64,000 bases of DNA from JADJWR01 sp964509545. Its GTDB lineage: Bacteria > Pseudomonadota > Gammaproteobacteria > Burkholderiales > Burkholderiaceae_F. The DNA is taken from assembly GCA_964509545.1 (NCBI GenBank), contig CAZDXQ010000001.1, forward strand, positions 1-64,000, in the 5' to 3' direction. The notes under the pieces are model-generated. The model saw only the letters and a program-made list of their open reading frames with translations. It did no database searches and was not told where the DNA came from. Both the position numbers and the translations under genes were made by a program. This document shows, piece after piece, positions 1 to 6,980 of this stretch. Positions within the stretch are counted from its first letter, which is position 1, and each line of letters starts with the position of its first letter.

Positions 1-196
1 CGACCAACATGATGGCAGCCCGCAAATATTCAAGAGCAATGTTGCCGGATCAATAGGAGCGCCGTCAACGGCGCGCAAGGCAGCGGCGCGCGATGTGACG
101 GAAATTTGAAGATCGACGCGGCGGCGAACGGCAAAATTGGCGGGACCGCGCCTCGGCACACGGTCGCCGCGGCCTTCAACCGCAGTGGATGCCTTG
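1..196. other. 5' edge, upstream region of response regulator
   Basis: I see no convincing gene here. The only notable content is a TGACG / TGAAG pair spaced 11 bp apart at 96-111, described separately. Any partner sensor kinase for the downstream regulator would have to lie outside the window on this side. Confidence 0.5.
95..117 (+). promoter_or_regulatory. Candidate response-regulator binding site
   Basis: The sequence GTGACGGAAA-N2-TGAAG lies 85-100 bases before the regulator start. TGACG at 96 and TGAAG at 107 are exactly 11 bp apart, the period used by PhoB/OmpR-type regulators that bind direct repeats. The same 17-base pattern, with only the two N positions different, occurs on the minus strand upstream of the ECF sigma gene. 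Autoregulation is inferred. Confidence 0.4.
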
Positions 197-913
197 ATGC
201 AGCGCCGAGTGCTCGTCGTCGAAGACCATCAGGAGATCGCCGAGCTGGTGCAGCTGCATCTGCGCGACCTCGGCTGTACCGTCGATCTTGCGCACGATGG
301 CGGGCACGGACTGGCGCAGGCCGACGCCGGCGCTTATGACTTGGTGATCCTCGACCTGATGCTGCCGGGAGTCGATGGCCTGGAGATCTGCAAGCGGCTG
401 CGGGCGAAGTCCACCTACACCCCGATCCTGATGCTGACCTCGAAATCCTCGGAGTTCGACCGCGTGCTCGGCCTCGAGCTCGGCGCCGATGATTACCTCA
501 CCAAGCCGTTTTCCGTAGTCGAGCTGATGGCGCGGGTCAAGGCGATCTTCCGCCGCGTCGATGCGCTGGGCAGCACGCCGTCGAAACCGGCGGCAGCGCC
601 GATCACGGCCGGCGAACTCGCCATCGACGTCGACCGCCGCATGGTCACCCTATCCGGCCAGCCGGTCGAGCTGACCGCCAAGGAGTTCGATCTGCTCGCC
701 TTCTTCGCCACGCACCCCGGGCGCGTGTTCAACCGCGGCCAGCTCCTGGACAAGGTCTGGGGCTACTCGCACAGCGGTTACGAGCACACGGTCAACTCGC
801 ACATCAATCGCCTGCGCGCCAAGATCGAGCGCGACCCGGCCAATCCCCGCTACATCCTCACCGTCTGGAGCGTCGGCTACAAGTTCGCCGAACTGGAGCA
901 GCCCGATCGCTGA
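197..913 (+). CDS. OmpR/PhoB-family response regulator
   Basis: This is a two-component transcription factor of 238 residues. The receiver domain (about 3-118) has the acidic pair E9/D10, the phosphoacceptor D53 in LDLMLP, T81 and K103 in LTKPF. A C-terminal winged helix follows (about 140-232), ending with the family's VWSVGYKF wing. The ATG at 197 is chosen because the receiver begins directly after it (MQRRVLVVED); an upstream ATG at 137 would add an unrelated leader. No histidine kinase lies beside it in the window. Its 3' end overlaps the convergent ECF sigma gene by 37 bp. Repeat motifs upstream of both genes suggest that it controls itself and the sigma gene, which is inference. Confidence 0.93.
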   Translation: MQRRVLVVEDHQEIAELVQLHLRDLGCTVDLAHDGGHGLAQADAGAYDLVILDLMLPGVDGLEICKRLRAKSTYTPILMLTSKSSEFDRVLGLELGADDYLTKPFSVVELMARVKAIFRRVDALGSTPSKPAAAPITAGELAIDVDRRMVTLSGQPVELTAKEFDLLAFFATHPGRVFNRGQLLDKVWGYSHSGYEHTVNSHINRLRAKIERDPANPRYILTVWSVGYKFAELEQPDR

Positions 914-1596
914 CCACTGCCGGCCTTGCCGGGCGCGGCGTTGCCGAACCACTGCTCGTCCAGGAGGCTGCGCAGAATCGTGAGCGCCCGGTGCAGCATC
1001 ACGAAGCAGTTGCTCGCCGAGATGCCGACCGCCTCGCAGATGGCGTCGGTCTCCATGCCCATCAGTTCGCGCATCGTGAACACGCGCGCAGTGTTCTTTG
1101 GCAGCTGCTCGATGCAGCGTTCGAGCACTTCGAAGAAGCGCCGCTGGCTCAACGCGGCCTCCGGGTCGCCCCAGCTCGACGGCGGCTCGCGCCAGTGCCC
1201 GTTGTCCATGAACAGCACGCCGTTGTCGGTGCGCGCATCCTCGTCGCTGTCGTCTTCGAGCGGTCTTTCGCGCGACTGGCGGCGAAAGGTGTCGGCGACC
1301 TTGTGCTTGAGTATGCCGAAGAGAAAGGTCTTTATCGAGGAGCGGCCCGAGAAGCTCTCCGGCGACTGCAGCGCCGCGAGCATCGTCTCCTGAACCGCAT
1401 CCTCGGCCGCCGCTTCGTTGCCCAGCAACCAGCGCGCGTAGCGGGTCAGCGGCAGCCGGAACTGCTCGAGTTCGGATGGCTTGAGCGCGTCCCGCACCGG
1501 ATCGGCGCAACGCGCCGACTGCTCGGCGGCGGACGCGCCGACGGCTGGCTGAACACCCAGGTGGCTACGCAGCACCTGCGAGAGCTGAATTGCCAT
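877..1596 (-). CDS. ECF-type sigma-70 factor
   Basis: This is an RNA polymerase sigma factor of 239 residues. Region 2 is visible at about 40-107 (LTRYARWLLGN, AEDAVQETMLAA, IKTFLFGILKHKVADTFRR). Region 4 is near 160-215 (LPKNTARVFTMRELMGM, then ICEAVGISASNCFVMLHRA). The ATG at 1596 follows a GGGGAG Shine-Dalgarno; the open frame continues to 1704 but that leader looks non-coding. Family members often end near the LLDEQWFG seen here, and a low-complexity tail of about 21 residues follows, reading through the 3' end of the convergent regulator. No anti-sigma gene follows, because the regulator occupies that position. Its targets are unknown. Confidence 0.9.
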   Translation of the reverse strand: MAIQLSQVLRSHLGVQPAVGASAAEQSARCADPVRDALKPSELEQFRLPLTRYARWLLGNEAAAEDAVQETMLAALQSPESFSGRSSIKTFLFGILKHKVADTFRRQSRERPLEDDSDEDARTDNGVLFMDNGHWREPPSSWGDPEAALSQRRFFEVLERCIEQLPKNTARVFTMRELMGMETDAICEAVGISASNCFVMLHRALTILRSLLDEQWFGNAAPGKAGSGQRSGCSSSANL

Positions 1597-2122
1597 GATC
1601 TCCCCGAGAAGCGCCGCCCGCTGCCCTCGCGTTCGGCTGTCTCCAATGGCGGCCCCGGCTGCGGTGGCCGACCAGGAACGCGGATGAGCAGGCAGGTCGC
1701 ACATTGCGCGGGCCGCGTCACCCGCATCTCACGGAAGCTTCACGTTTCCGTCACGGCGGGTCGGCCGGCCGGAACGCCGATCCATTGCGCTTCGGCGACG
1801 GGCCCGGCGCCTCGGCGCGGAAAAGGAATCGTCGTCCACGCAGCAGCGCAGGCGCCCGGACCCGAGGCAGCGGCGAGGGCGTCGCGCAGGTAGCGCGCGG
1901 CTTACACCTCGCCCGCCCCCGATCAAGGGGACGGCGGCGCGAAAGGTTCAACCCTTCCGCGCAGACCAAGCGCGCAGCCATCGCCGTCCCGGCGCCAGTG
2001 CGCAAAGCCTTCACCCGGATCGATACCTGTCGGTCGCGGGTACAGGACGCCACAGGCGCCCGGCGACGGCGAAGCCTTCGCGGCCAGCTGGCCGCATGTT
2101 CAACCTGATCGAGGAGCACACC
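1597..2122. other. Divergent intergenic region, no gene seen
   Basis: This is 526 bp between the leftward ECF sigma gene and the rightward cupin operon. Reading frames here have no recognisable protein features. Besides the phased repeats at 1710-1754, I see only a short CCCC-gatcaa-GGGG inverted repeat near 1917-1930. I cannot point to a clear promoter for the cupin operon. Confidence 0.5.
1710..1754 (-). promoter_or_regulatory. Four phased TGA-type direct repeats, candidate regulator operator
   Basis: Read on the minus strand, units beginning TGACG (1753), TGAAG (1742), TGAGA (1731) and TGACG (1720) follow one another with an exact 11-bp period, about 115-160 bases before the ECF sigma start. 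The first two units match the 95-111 site upstream of the response regulator. Phased direct repeats of this kind are typical targets of PhoB/OmpR-family dimers. The site also contains a perfect inverted repeat, ACGGAA-N9-TTCCGT (1731-1751), which is an alternative reading. Confidence 0.45.
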
Positions 2123-2629
2123 ATGCACAGCAGTCGAAAACCCCCGTCCTGGAGCCGCGCCGCGCGCGCCGGTCTGATTGCCGCCGGCCTGCTGGCCGCG
2201 GCGTCCGTCGCCGTCGCCGGCGAATGCCCCGCAGACAAACGTGTTGGCGAAAGACAGGGACAGAAGGATGCCGGCCACGCCGCCAAGGGCGTCACGGACA
2301 CCGTCATCACCACGCTCGACGTCGCCAACGAGAAAAGCGTAATGATCCAGGGCCGCGTCTTCCGCGGCCGCCGCCTCGACATCGCTCCAGGCGGCATCGT
2401 GCCCTGGCACAGCCATTCTGACCGGCCGGCGCTGCTGCTGATCTCCTCCGGCGAGATCACCGAGTACGCCAGCACCTGCGCGGTACCCATCGTGCACAAG
2501 GCCGGCGAGATCACCGCCGAGAAGGCACCGACGTCGCACTGGTGGCGCAACCACGGCAAGGCACCGGTGACGATCTACGCCTTCGACCTGTTCCGCACCG
2601 AAGACAAGGCCAACGCAAACATGATGTGA
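2123..2629 (+). CDS. Exported cupin-domain protein
   Basis: This protein of 168 residues has an N-terminal signal peptide (hydrophobic stretch about 16-36, AGLIAAGLLAAASVAVAG) and a single cupin barrel. The cupin core shows PGGIVPWHSHSDRPALLL with the paired histidines, followed by a glycine-containing turn and a later histidine in TSHWWRNHG. This suggests a periplasmic metal-binding protein of unknown activity. The ATG at 2123 follows GAGGAG; an ATG at 2096 is in frame but would precede that site. It begins a four-gene rightward cassette with an MFS carrier, a DUF1622 membrane protein and a DUF302 protein. The substrate cannot be deduced. Confidence 0.85.
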   Translation: MHSSRKPPSWSRAARAGLIAAGLLAAASVAVAGECPADKRVGERQGQKDAGHAAKGVTDTVITTLDVANEKSVMIQGRVFRGRRLDIAPGGIVPWHSHSDRPALLLISSGEITEYASTCAVPIVHKAGEITAEKAPTSHWWRNHGKAPVTIYAFDLFRTEDKANANMM

Positions 2630-2714
2630 CCGCGCGGCTCGGCCGGCGCGGTGGCACAGGCTCACCGCCGCTGTTGCCGGCCGGGCACGTGACGCCAGCC
2701 CCGAGGCAACTCCC

Positions 2715-3923
2715 ATGCAGACGCGCGCCGAAGTTCTGGCCATGCCGCACGCCGGCGAACACACCGCCGCTGTGGCGCTGCTGCGGCAGCTGGTGATCGG
2801 GCTGACCGCGTTCCTGACGCTGGTCGATCTCTTTGCCACGCAGGCGATCCTGCCGTCGCTCGCGCGGCACTACGGCGTCACGCCGGCGGCGATGGGCTTC
2901 GCGGTCAACGCCGCCACCATCGGCATGGCGGTGGCCGGGTTGGTGGTCGCCTTGTTCAGCCGCCACATCGACCGCCGGCGCGGCATCCTCGTCAGCCTGA
3001 CGCTGCTCGCCGTGCCGACGGCGTTGCTCGCGGCGGCGCCGGACCTCGGCACTTTCACGCTGCTGCGCGTGGCGCAGGGCGTATTCATGTCGGCGGCGTT
3101 CACGCTGACGCTGTCGTACCTGGCCGAACAGTGCAGCATGCGCGACGCGGCCGGCGCCTTCGCCGCCTACATCACCGGCAACGTCGCCAGCAACCTGATC
3201 GGCCGCCTGCTGTCGGCCGCCGCGGCCGACACGCTGGGTCTGGCCGGCAACTTCTACCTGTTCGCGCTGCTCAATCTCGCCGGCGCGGTGCTCGTCTACT
3301 TCACGCTCGGCCGCACGGCGCCAACAGCGATGCCCGCCGAGGCGCGCTCGCCGTGGTCGACCTGGGCCGAGCACCTGCGCAACCCGCCGCTGCGGGCGAG
3401 CTTCGCGGTCGGCTTCCTGATCCTGTTTGCCTTCCTCGGCGTGTTCACCTACGTGAACTTCGTGCTGGCGCGCGCGCCGCTGGCGCTGAGCCCGATGTCG
3501 CTCGGCATCGTCTACTTCGTCTTCCTGCCGTCGATTCTGACCACGCCGCTGGCCGGCCGCGCCGTGCAGCGCTTCGGCACGCGGCCGACCTTCCTCGGCG
3601 CGCTCGTCGTCGCCGCCATCGGCCTGCCCCTGCTTGTGCTGCCGTCGCTGCCGGCAGTGCTGGCCGGCATGGTGCTGGTGGCCGTCGGCACCTTCTTCGC
3701 GCAGGCAACCACGACCGGCTTCGTCGGCCGCGCCGCCACCGGCGACCATGCCTCGGCCAGCGGCATCTACCTCGCCTCGTATTTCTGCGGCGGCCTGGTG
3801 GGTTCGGCGCTGCTCGGCCAGTTGTTCGACCGCATCGGCTGGGGCGCGGCGGTCGCCGGAGTCGGCGTTGCGCTCGCGCTGGCAGCGGCGCTGGCCGGCC
3901 GGCTGAAGACCGCTGAAGGCTGA
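2715..3923 (+). CDS. MFS transporter
   Basis: A 402-residue major facilitator superfamily permease with about 12 hydrophobic segments spread over its length. The cytoplasmic loop between segments 2 and 3 carries the MFS-like pattern SRHIDRRRG (about 75-83), and a second RFGTRP-like loop occurs in the C-terminal half. It resembles the YnfM/arabinose-efflux-like drug:proton antiporters, but the substrate is not deducible. The ATG at 2715 has GAGG eight bases upstream. It sits 85 bp after the cupin gene and 15 bp before the DUF1622 gene, so it is probably co-transcribed with both. Confidence 0.9.
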   Translation: MQTRAEVLAMPHAGEHTAAVALLRQLVIGLTAFLTLVDLFATQAILPSLARHYGVTPAAMGFAVNAATIGMAVAGLVVALFSRHIDRRRGILVSLTLLAVPTALLAAAPDLGTFTLLRVAQGVFMSAAFTLTLSYLAEQCSMRDAAGAFAAYITGNVASNLIGRLLSAAAADTLGLAGNFYLFALLNLAGAVLVYFTLGRTAPTAMPAEARSPWSTWAEHLRNPPLRASFAVGFLILFAFLGVFTYVNFVLARAPLALSPMSLGIVYFVFLPSILTTPLAGRAVQRFGTRPTFLGALVVAAIGLPLLVLPSLPAVLAGMVLVAVGTFFAQATTTGFVGRAATGDHASASGIYLASYFCGGLVGSALLGQLFDRIGWGAAVAGVGVALALAAALAGRLKTAEG

Positions 3924-3938
3924 ACGGAGATCCACGCC

Positions 3939-4298
3939 ATGGGACTGCGTGAATTCGTCGAAATCGCCGGCGACGGCGCCGAGATCGCCGGAGTCGCTCT
4001 GATCATCGGCGGACTGGTCTTCGCCAGTGCCCGCTATCTGGTCGGCCGCAACCCGGAGCCGGGCGCGCGCTATCAACGCTACCGGCACGATCTGGGCCGC
4101 GCGATCCTGCTTGGGCTCGAAGTGCTGGTCGCTGCCGACATCGTACGCACGGTCGCCTTCACGCCGACGATGGAAAGCCTGCTGGTGCTGGCGATGATCG
4201 TCGCCATCCGCACCTTTCTGAGCTGGAGCCTGGCGCTGGAACTGGAAGGCCACTGGCCGTGGCAGCGCCATGCCCGCGCCGCCGAACGGAATTCATGA
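3939..4298 (+). CDS. DUF1622 membrane protein
   Basis: This protein of 119 residues matches the DUF1622 family: an N-terminal hydrophobic helix (about 10-33), then a loop with YRHDLGRAILLGLEVLVAAD, followed by two more hydrophobic segments and a RTFLSWSLALELEG ending. Members are small inner-membrane proteins of unknown function, often near redox or stress genes. The start has a GGAG-type site in the 15-bp gap after the MFS gene. The gene order suggests co-transcription with the upstream carrier and the downstream DUF302 gene. No function is claimed. Confidence 0.85.
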   Translation: MGLREFVEIAGDGAEIAGVALIIGGLVFASARYLVGRNPEPGARYQRYRHDLGRAILLGLEVLVAADIVRTVAFTPTMESLLVLAMIVAIRTFLSWSLALELEGHWPWQRHARAAERNS

Positions 4299-4345
4299 CC
4301 CCGCCTGCCGCCACCCGAGCAGGCCCGCCACCCAAGGAGTAAACG

Positions 4346-4822
4346 ATGCTCGACCGACTCGCCCCGATCGCCGCGGCCACCGCCGCAGCACTGGCTCTTT
4401 CATTCACCGCCCCGGCCTCGGCCGATACTGGCGACGGTGTCGTCCGCGTGAAAAGCGCTTACCCGGTCGCGGAGACGATCGAACGGATCAAGAAGGACGT
4501 CGCCGCCAAGGGAATCATGTGGTTCAGCACCATCGACCAGGCGCAACTGGCTGCAGGCGCCGGAATCAAGCTGCGCCCGTCGACACTGCTCGTTTTCGGC
4601 AATCCGCCCCTCGGCACGCAGTTCATCACGGCCAAGCCCGAAGCCGGCCTCGACTGGCCGGTGCGGCTGCTCGTGTACGAAGACGACAAGGGCCAGGTGT
4701 GGACCGCCTACACCGACTTCGGCTGGATCGCGCGCCGGCACGGCATCACCAACCGCAGCGAGCAGTTCGGCATGGCAACCAAGGTGATCGCATCGATCAC
4801 GTCGTCGGTACAGGCCAAATAG
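4346..4822 (+). CDS. Exported DUF302 protein
   Basis: A 158-residue protein with a signal peptide (about 1-26, ending PASA) and a DUF302 domain, recognisable by VAETIERIKKDVAAKGIMWFSTIDQ, then LLVFGNPPLGT and WPVRLLVYEDDKGQVW. DUF302 folds are small alpha/beta domains of unknown function found in exported proteins of many proteobacteria. AAGGAG lies just upstream of the ATG. It is the last gene of the cassette, 47 bp after DUF1622, and is followed by the separate bdhA operon. Co-expression with the cupin and MFS genes is inferred from spacing. Confidence 0.87.
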   Translation: MLDRLAPIAAATAAALALSFTAPASADTGDGVVRVKSAYPVAETIERIKKDVAAKGIMWFSTIDQAQLAAGAGIKLRPSTLLVFGNPPLGTQFITAKPEAGLDWPVRLLVYEDDKGQVWTAYTDFGWIARRHGITNRSEQFGMATKVIASITSSVQAK

Positions 4823-4917
4823 CGCATCGCCGCTGCAAGTTTTCGCCGTCTGCGCTGACTAACGCGGATTGATGCCGCGGCCGGCCGGCGCGGGCGACCC
4901 AACCCATGGAGATGACG

Positions 4918-5703
4918 ATGCAATTCCAAGGCAAGACCGTGCTGGTAACCGGTTCGACCAGCGGCATCGGCCTGGGCATCGCCGAGGCCTTTGCCGCCGC
5001 CGGCGCAACCATCGTGCTCAACGGCCTCGGCGAGGCGAACGAGATCGACGCGCTGCGCAAGCGGCTGGAAAAGCAGTACGGCGTGACCGTGGCCTTCGAC
5101 GCCGCCGACATGAGCAAGGCCGATCAGGTGACCTCGATGGTGCGCGGCGCGACCGAACGCTTCGGCGCCGTCGACGTGCTGGTGAACAACGCCGGGATCC
5201 AGCACGTGGCCCCGGTCGACGAATTTCCGCCCGCCAAGTGGGAGGCGATCCTCGCCATCAACCTGTCGGCGGCGTTCTACGCGATCCGCGAGGCGCTGCC
5301 GAAGATGAAGGCGCGCAACTGGGGTCGCATCCTCAACGTCGCCTCGGCGCACGCGCTGGTCGCCTCGCCCTTCAAGTCGGCCTACGTCGCCGCCAAGCAC
5401 GGCATCGCCGGGCTGACCAAGACCGTCGCGCTCGAAGTCGCCGAGCAGGGCATCACCGTCAACGCGATCTGCCCGGGCTATGTGCTGACGCCGCTGGTGC
5501 AAAAGCAGATCCCGGACACGGCGCGCGCCCGCGGCATCAGCGAGGACGAGGTGGTGAAGAACGTGCTGCTCGCCGCCCAGCCGACGAAGAAGTTTGTCAC
5601 CGTCGGGCAGGTGGCAGCGCTGGCGACCTTTCTCGCCGGCGACGCGGCCGCGTCGATCACCGGCGCCGTGCTGCCGATCGAAGGCGGCTGGACAGCGCAC
5701 TGA
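4918..5703 (+). CDS. bdhA: D-3-hydroxybutyrate dehydrogenase
   Basis: A short-chain dehydrogenase/reductase of 261 residues that interconverts D-3-hydroxybutyrate and acetoacetate with NAD, a step in polyhydroxybutyrate mobilisation. The Rossmann motif TGSTSGIG is at 11-18, NNAG at about 90-93, and the catalytic Ser143-Tyr156-Lys160 set is intact (VASAHALVAS, SAYVAAK). PTKKFVTVGQVAALATFLAGDAA and a closing EGGWTAH match the subfamily. Three in-frame ATGs lie close together; the one at 4918 is chosen because GGAG sits six bases before it, overlapping the earlier ATGs. It leads a tight operon with decarboxylase-like, phasin-like and patatin genes. Confidence 0.92.
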   Translation: MQFQGKTVLVTGSTSGIGLGIAEAFAAAGATIVLNGLGEANEIDALRKRLEKQYGVTVAFDAADMSKADQVTSMVRGATERFGAVDVLVNNAGIQHVAPVDEFPPAKWEAILAINLSAAFYAIREALPKMKARNWGRILNVASAHALVASPFKSAYVAAKHGIAGLTKTVALEVAEQGITVNAICPGYVLTPLVQKQIPDTARARGISEDEVVKNVLLAAQPTKKFVTVGQVAALATFLAGDAAASITGAVLPIEGGWTAH

Positions 5704-5751
5704 CGATCCGCGGACGCGGCCCCGGGAACGAGACGGATCGAGGAGACAACG

Positions 5752-6495
5752 GTGAATCTCGCAGACTTGCACAACCTGCAGCCGGCGGTCGCGCCGCGCC
5801 GCTGCGAAGCGCTGGTCGTCTGCTTTCGCAGCGACCGCGAGGCGATCGCGGCGCTGCTGCCCGCGCCGCTGCGGGCAGACGGTTCGGCGGCGGCGACGCT
5901 GCAGTTCAGCGCAATGCCGGCGGCGGACGGCCGCGGCGTCGACATCGAAACGCAGCTGGCCGTCGACGCCGAACTCGACGGCATGCCGGTGGCCTTCGTC
6001 GCCCGCCGCTGGGTGGGCGAGTGGCCTGCGGACGGGGACGACGAAGCCGGCCTCGCGCCGGGCCGGGCGCGCCTGATCGATCTTCACGACCGGCTGACGG
6101 GCGTGCTCGAAAGCGGCGGTCGCGCCATCGCGATGGCCAGCGTCGCGCGCCGCTCGCGCCTGCTCGACGCACTGACGCCGCGGTATCCGGCGGCAGCGGC
6201 CGCCGCATGGTTGGCCCGGCCGCAGGTGAGCTTGCGCCGCAGCGCCGGCCGCAACAGCCCGCCGGAGCAACGATTGATCCGCCGCACCGTCGAAGGCATC
6301 GAGGTCCGCCAAGCGCACAGCGGCGCCGCCGAACTGGAACTGACTGCGGTCGGCGGATTCCTGCCGCCACAGGCATTGCTGGGCGGCGTTCACATCATCG
6401 CCGACGTCCTGCCCGGACGAAGCGGCACCGCCGAGGACTTCCACCCGCGCGCCTCCGGACGGCTGCGCCAACACATCGAGGAGACCTGCGCATGA
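5752..6495 (+). CDS. Acetoacetate decarboxylase-like protein lacking lysine
   Basis: This 247-residue protein resembles the acetoacetate decarboxylase fold: an RCEALVVCFRSDREAIAALLPAPL opening (about 17-40), the usual barrel-like strands and a GGVHIIADVLPG stretch near the end. The start is GTG with GAGGAG upstream. The translation contains no lysine at all. The Schiff-base lysine that defines true acetoacetate decarboxylases is therefore absent, so simple decarboxylation of acetoacetate by the known mechanism is unlikely. Its place after bdhA, which makes or uses acetoacetate, fits a role in the same pathway. It overlaps the next gene by four bases (ATGA). The family assignment rests on pattern only. 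Confidence 0.6.
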   Translation: MNLADLHNLQPAVAPRRCEALVVCFRSDREAIAALLPAPLRADGSAAATLQFSAMPAADGRGVDIETQLAVDAELDGMPVAFVARRWVGEWPADGDDEAGLAPGRARLIDLHDRLTGVLESGGRAIAMASVARRSRLLDALTPRYPAAAAAAWLARPQVSLRRSAGRNSPPEQRLIRRTVEGIEVRQAHSGAAELELTAVGGFLPPQALLGGVHIIADVLPGRSGTAEDFHPRASGRLRQHIEETCA

Positions 6496-6980
6496 CGACG
6501 ACACTTCCGGTGCCCGTGCAGCTGCGGGCCAATGGCCCGGCCGACGGCGAGCGCCTCGCCGCCGCAGCCAAGCTGACCCGCGCGCTGGCCGACACTCTGC
6601 TCGCCTCGGTACAACGGACGACGGAACTGAACTGGCACGCCTCGCGCCTGCTGCTGGCGCGCAACTGCGCCACGAACTGGCGCGACCATGCCGAGAACAG
6701 CGCCGTGGCATGGCGCTGGTCGTGGCATGCCTACCAGATCTGCACCACGACGGCGGCCCAAGTGCTCGATCTGGTGCGCAGCCACGCGCAGGCGGGCAGC
6801 GACGACCTTTGGCGCGGACTGCGCCAGGCCAGCGCCGCCCTGCCGGGCGTCGACGGGCGGCGCGCGCTCGAACTGCAGGCGTCGCTGCGCGCGATCGAAT
6901 CGGCCTTCGACGCTTACCTGGCCGCGGTGGCGAGCCTGCAGCGCGAACTCATCGGGCTGGCGCAGCAGGAAAGCCGATGA
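6492..6980 (+). CDS. Phasin-like small helical protein
   Basis: A 162-residue, largely helical and alanine-rich protein that starts with an ATG overlapping the previous stop (ATGA) and ends with the same kind of overlap into the patatin gene. It has no signal peptide or transmembrane segment, and its amphipathic pattern (for example LTRALADTLLASVQRTTELN and later LAAVASLQRELIGLAQQ) resembles phasins, which coat polyhydroxyalkanoate granules. The neighbourhood (bdhA, patatin) supports this. Translational coupling on both sides makes the reading frame secure even though the function is inferred from weak similarity. Confidence 0.65.
   Translation: MTTTLPVPVQLRANGPADGERLAAAAKLTRALADTLLASVQRTTELNWHASRLLLARNCATNWRDHAENSAVAWRWSWHAYQICTTTAAQVLDLVRSHAQAGSDDLWRGLRQASAALPGVDGRRALELQASLRAIESAFDAYLAAVASLQRELIGLAQQESR

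Noticed and set aside
1941..1960. A T-arm-like GGTTCAACC stretch suggesting a tRNA
   Set aside because: The flanking bases do not pair into a 5-bp stem and no acceptor, anticodon or D arm can be formed around it.
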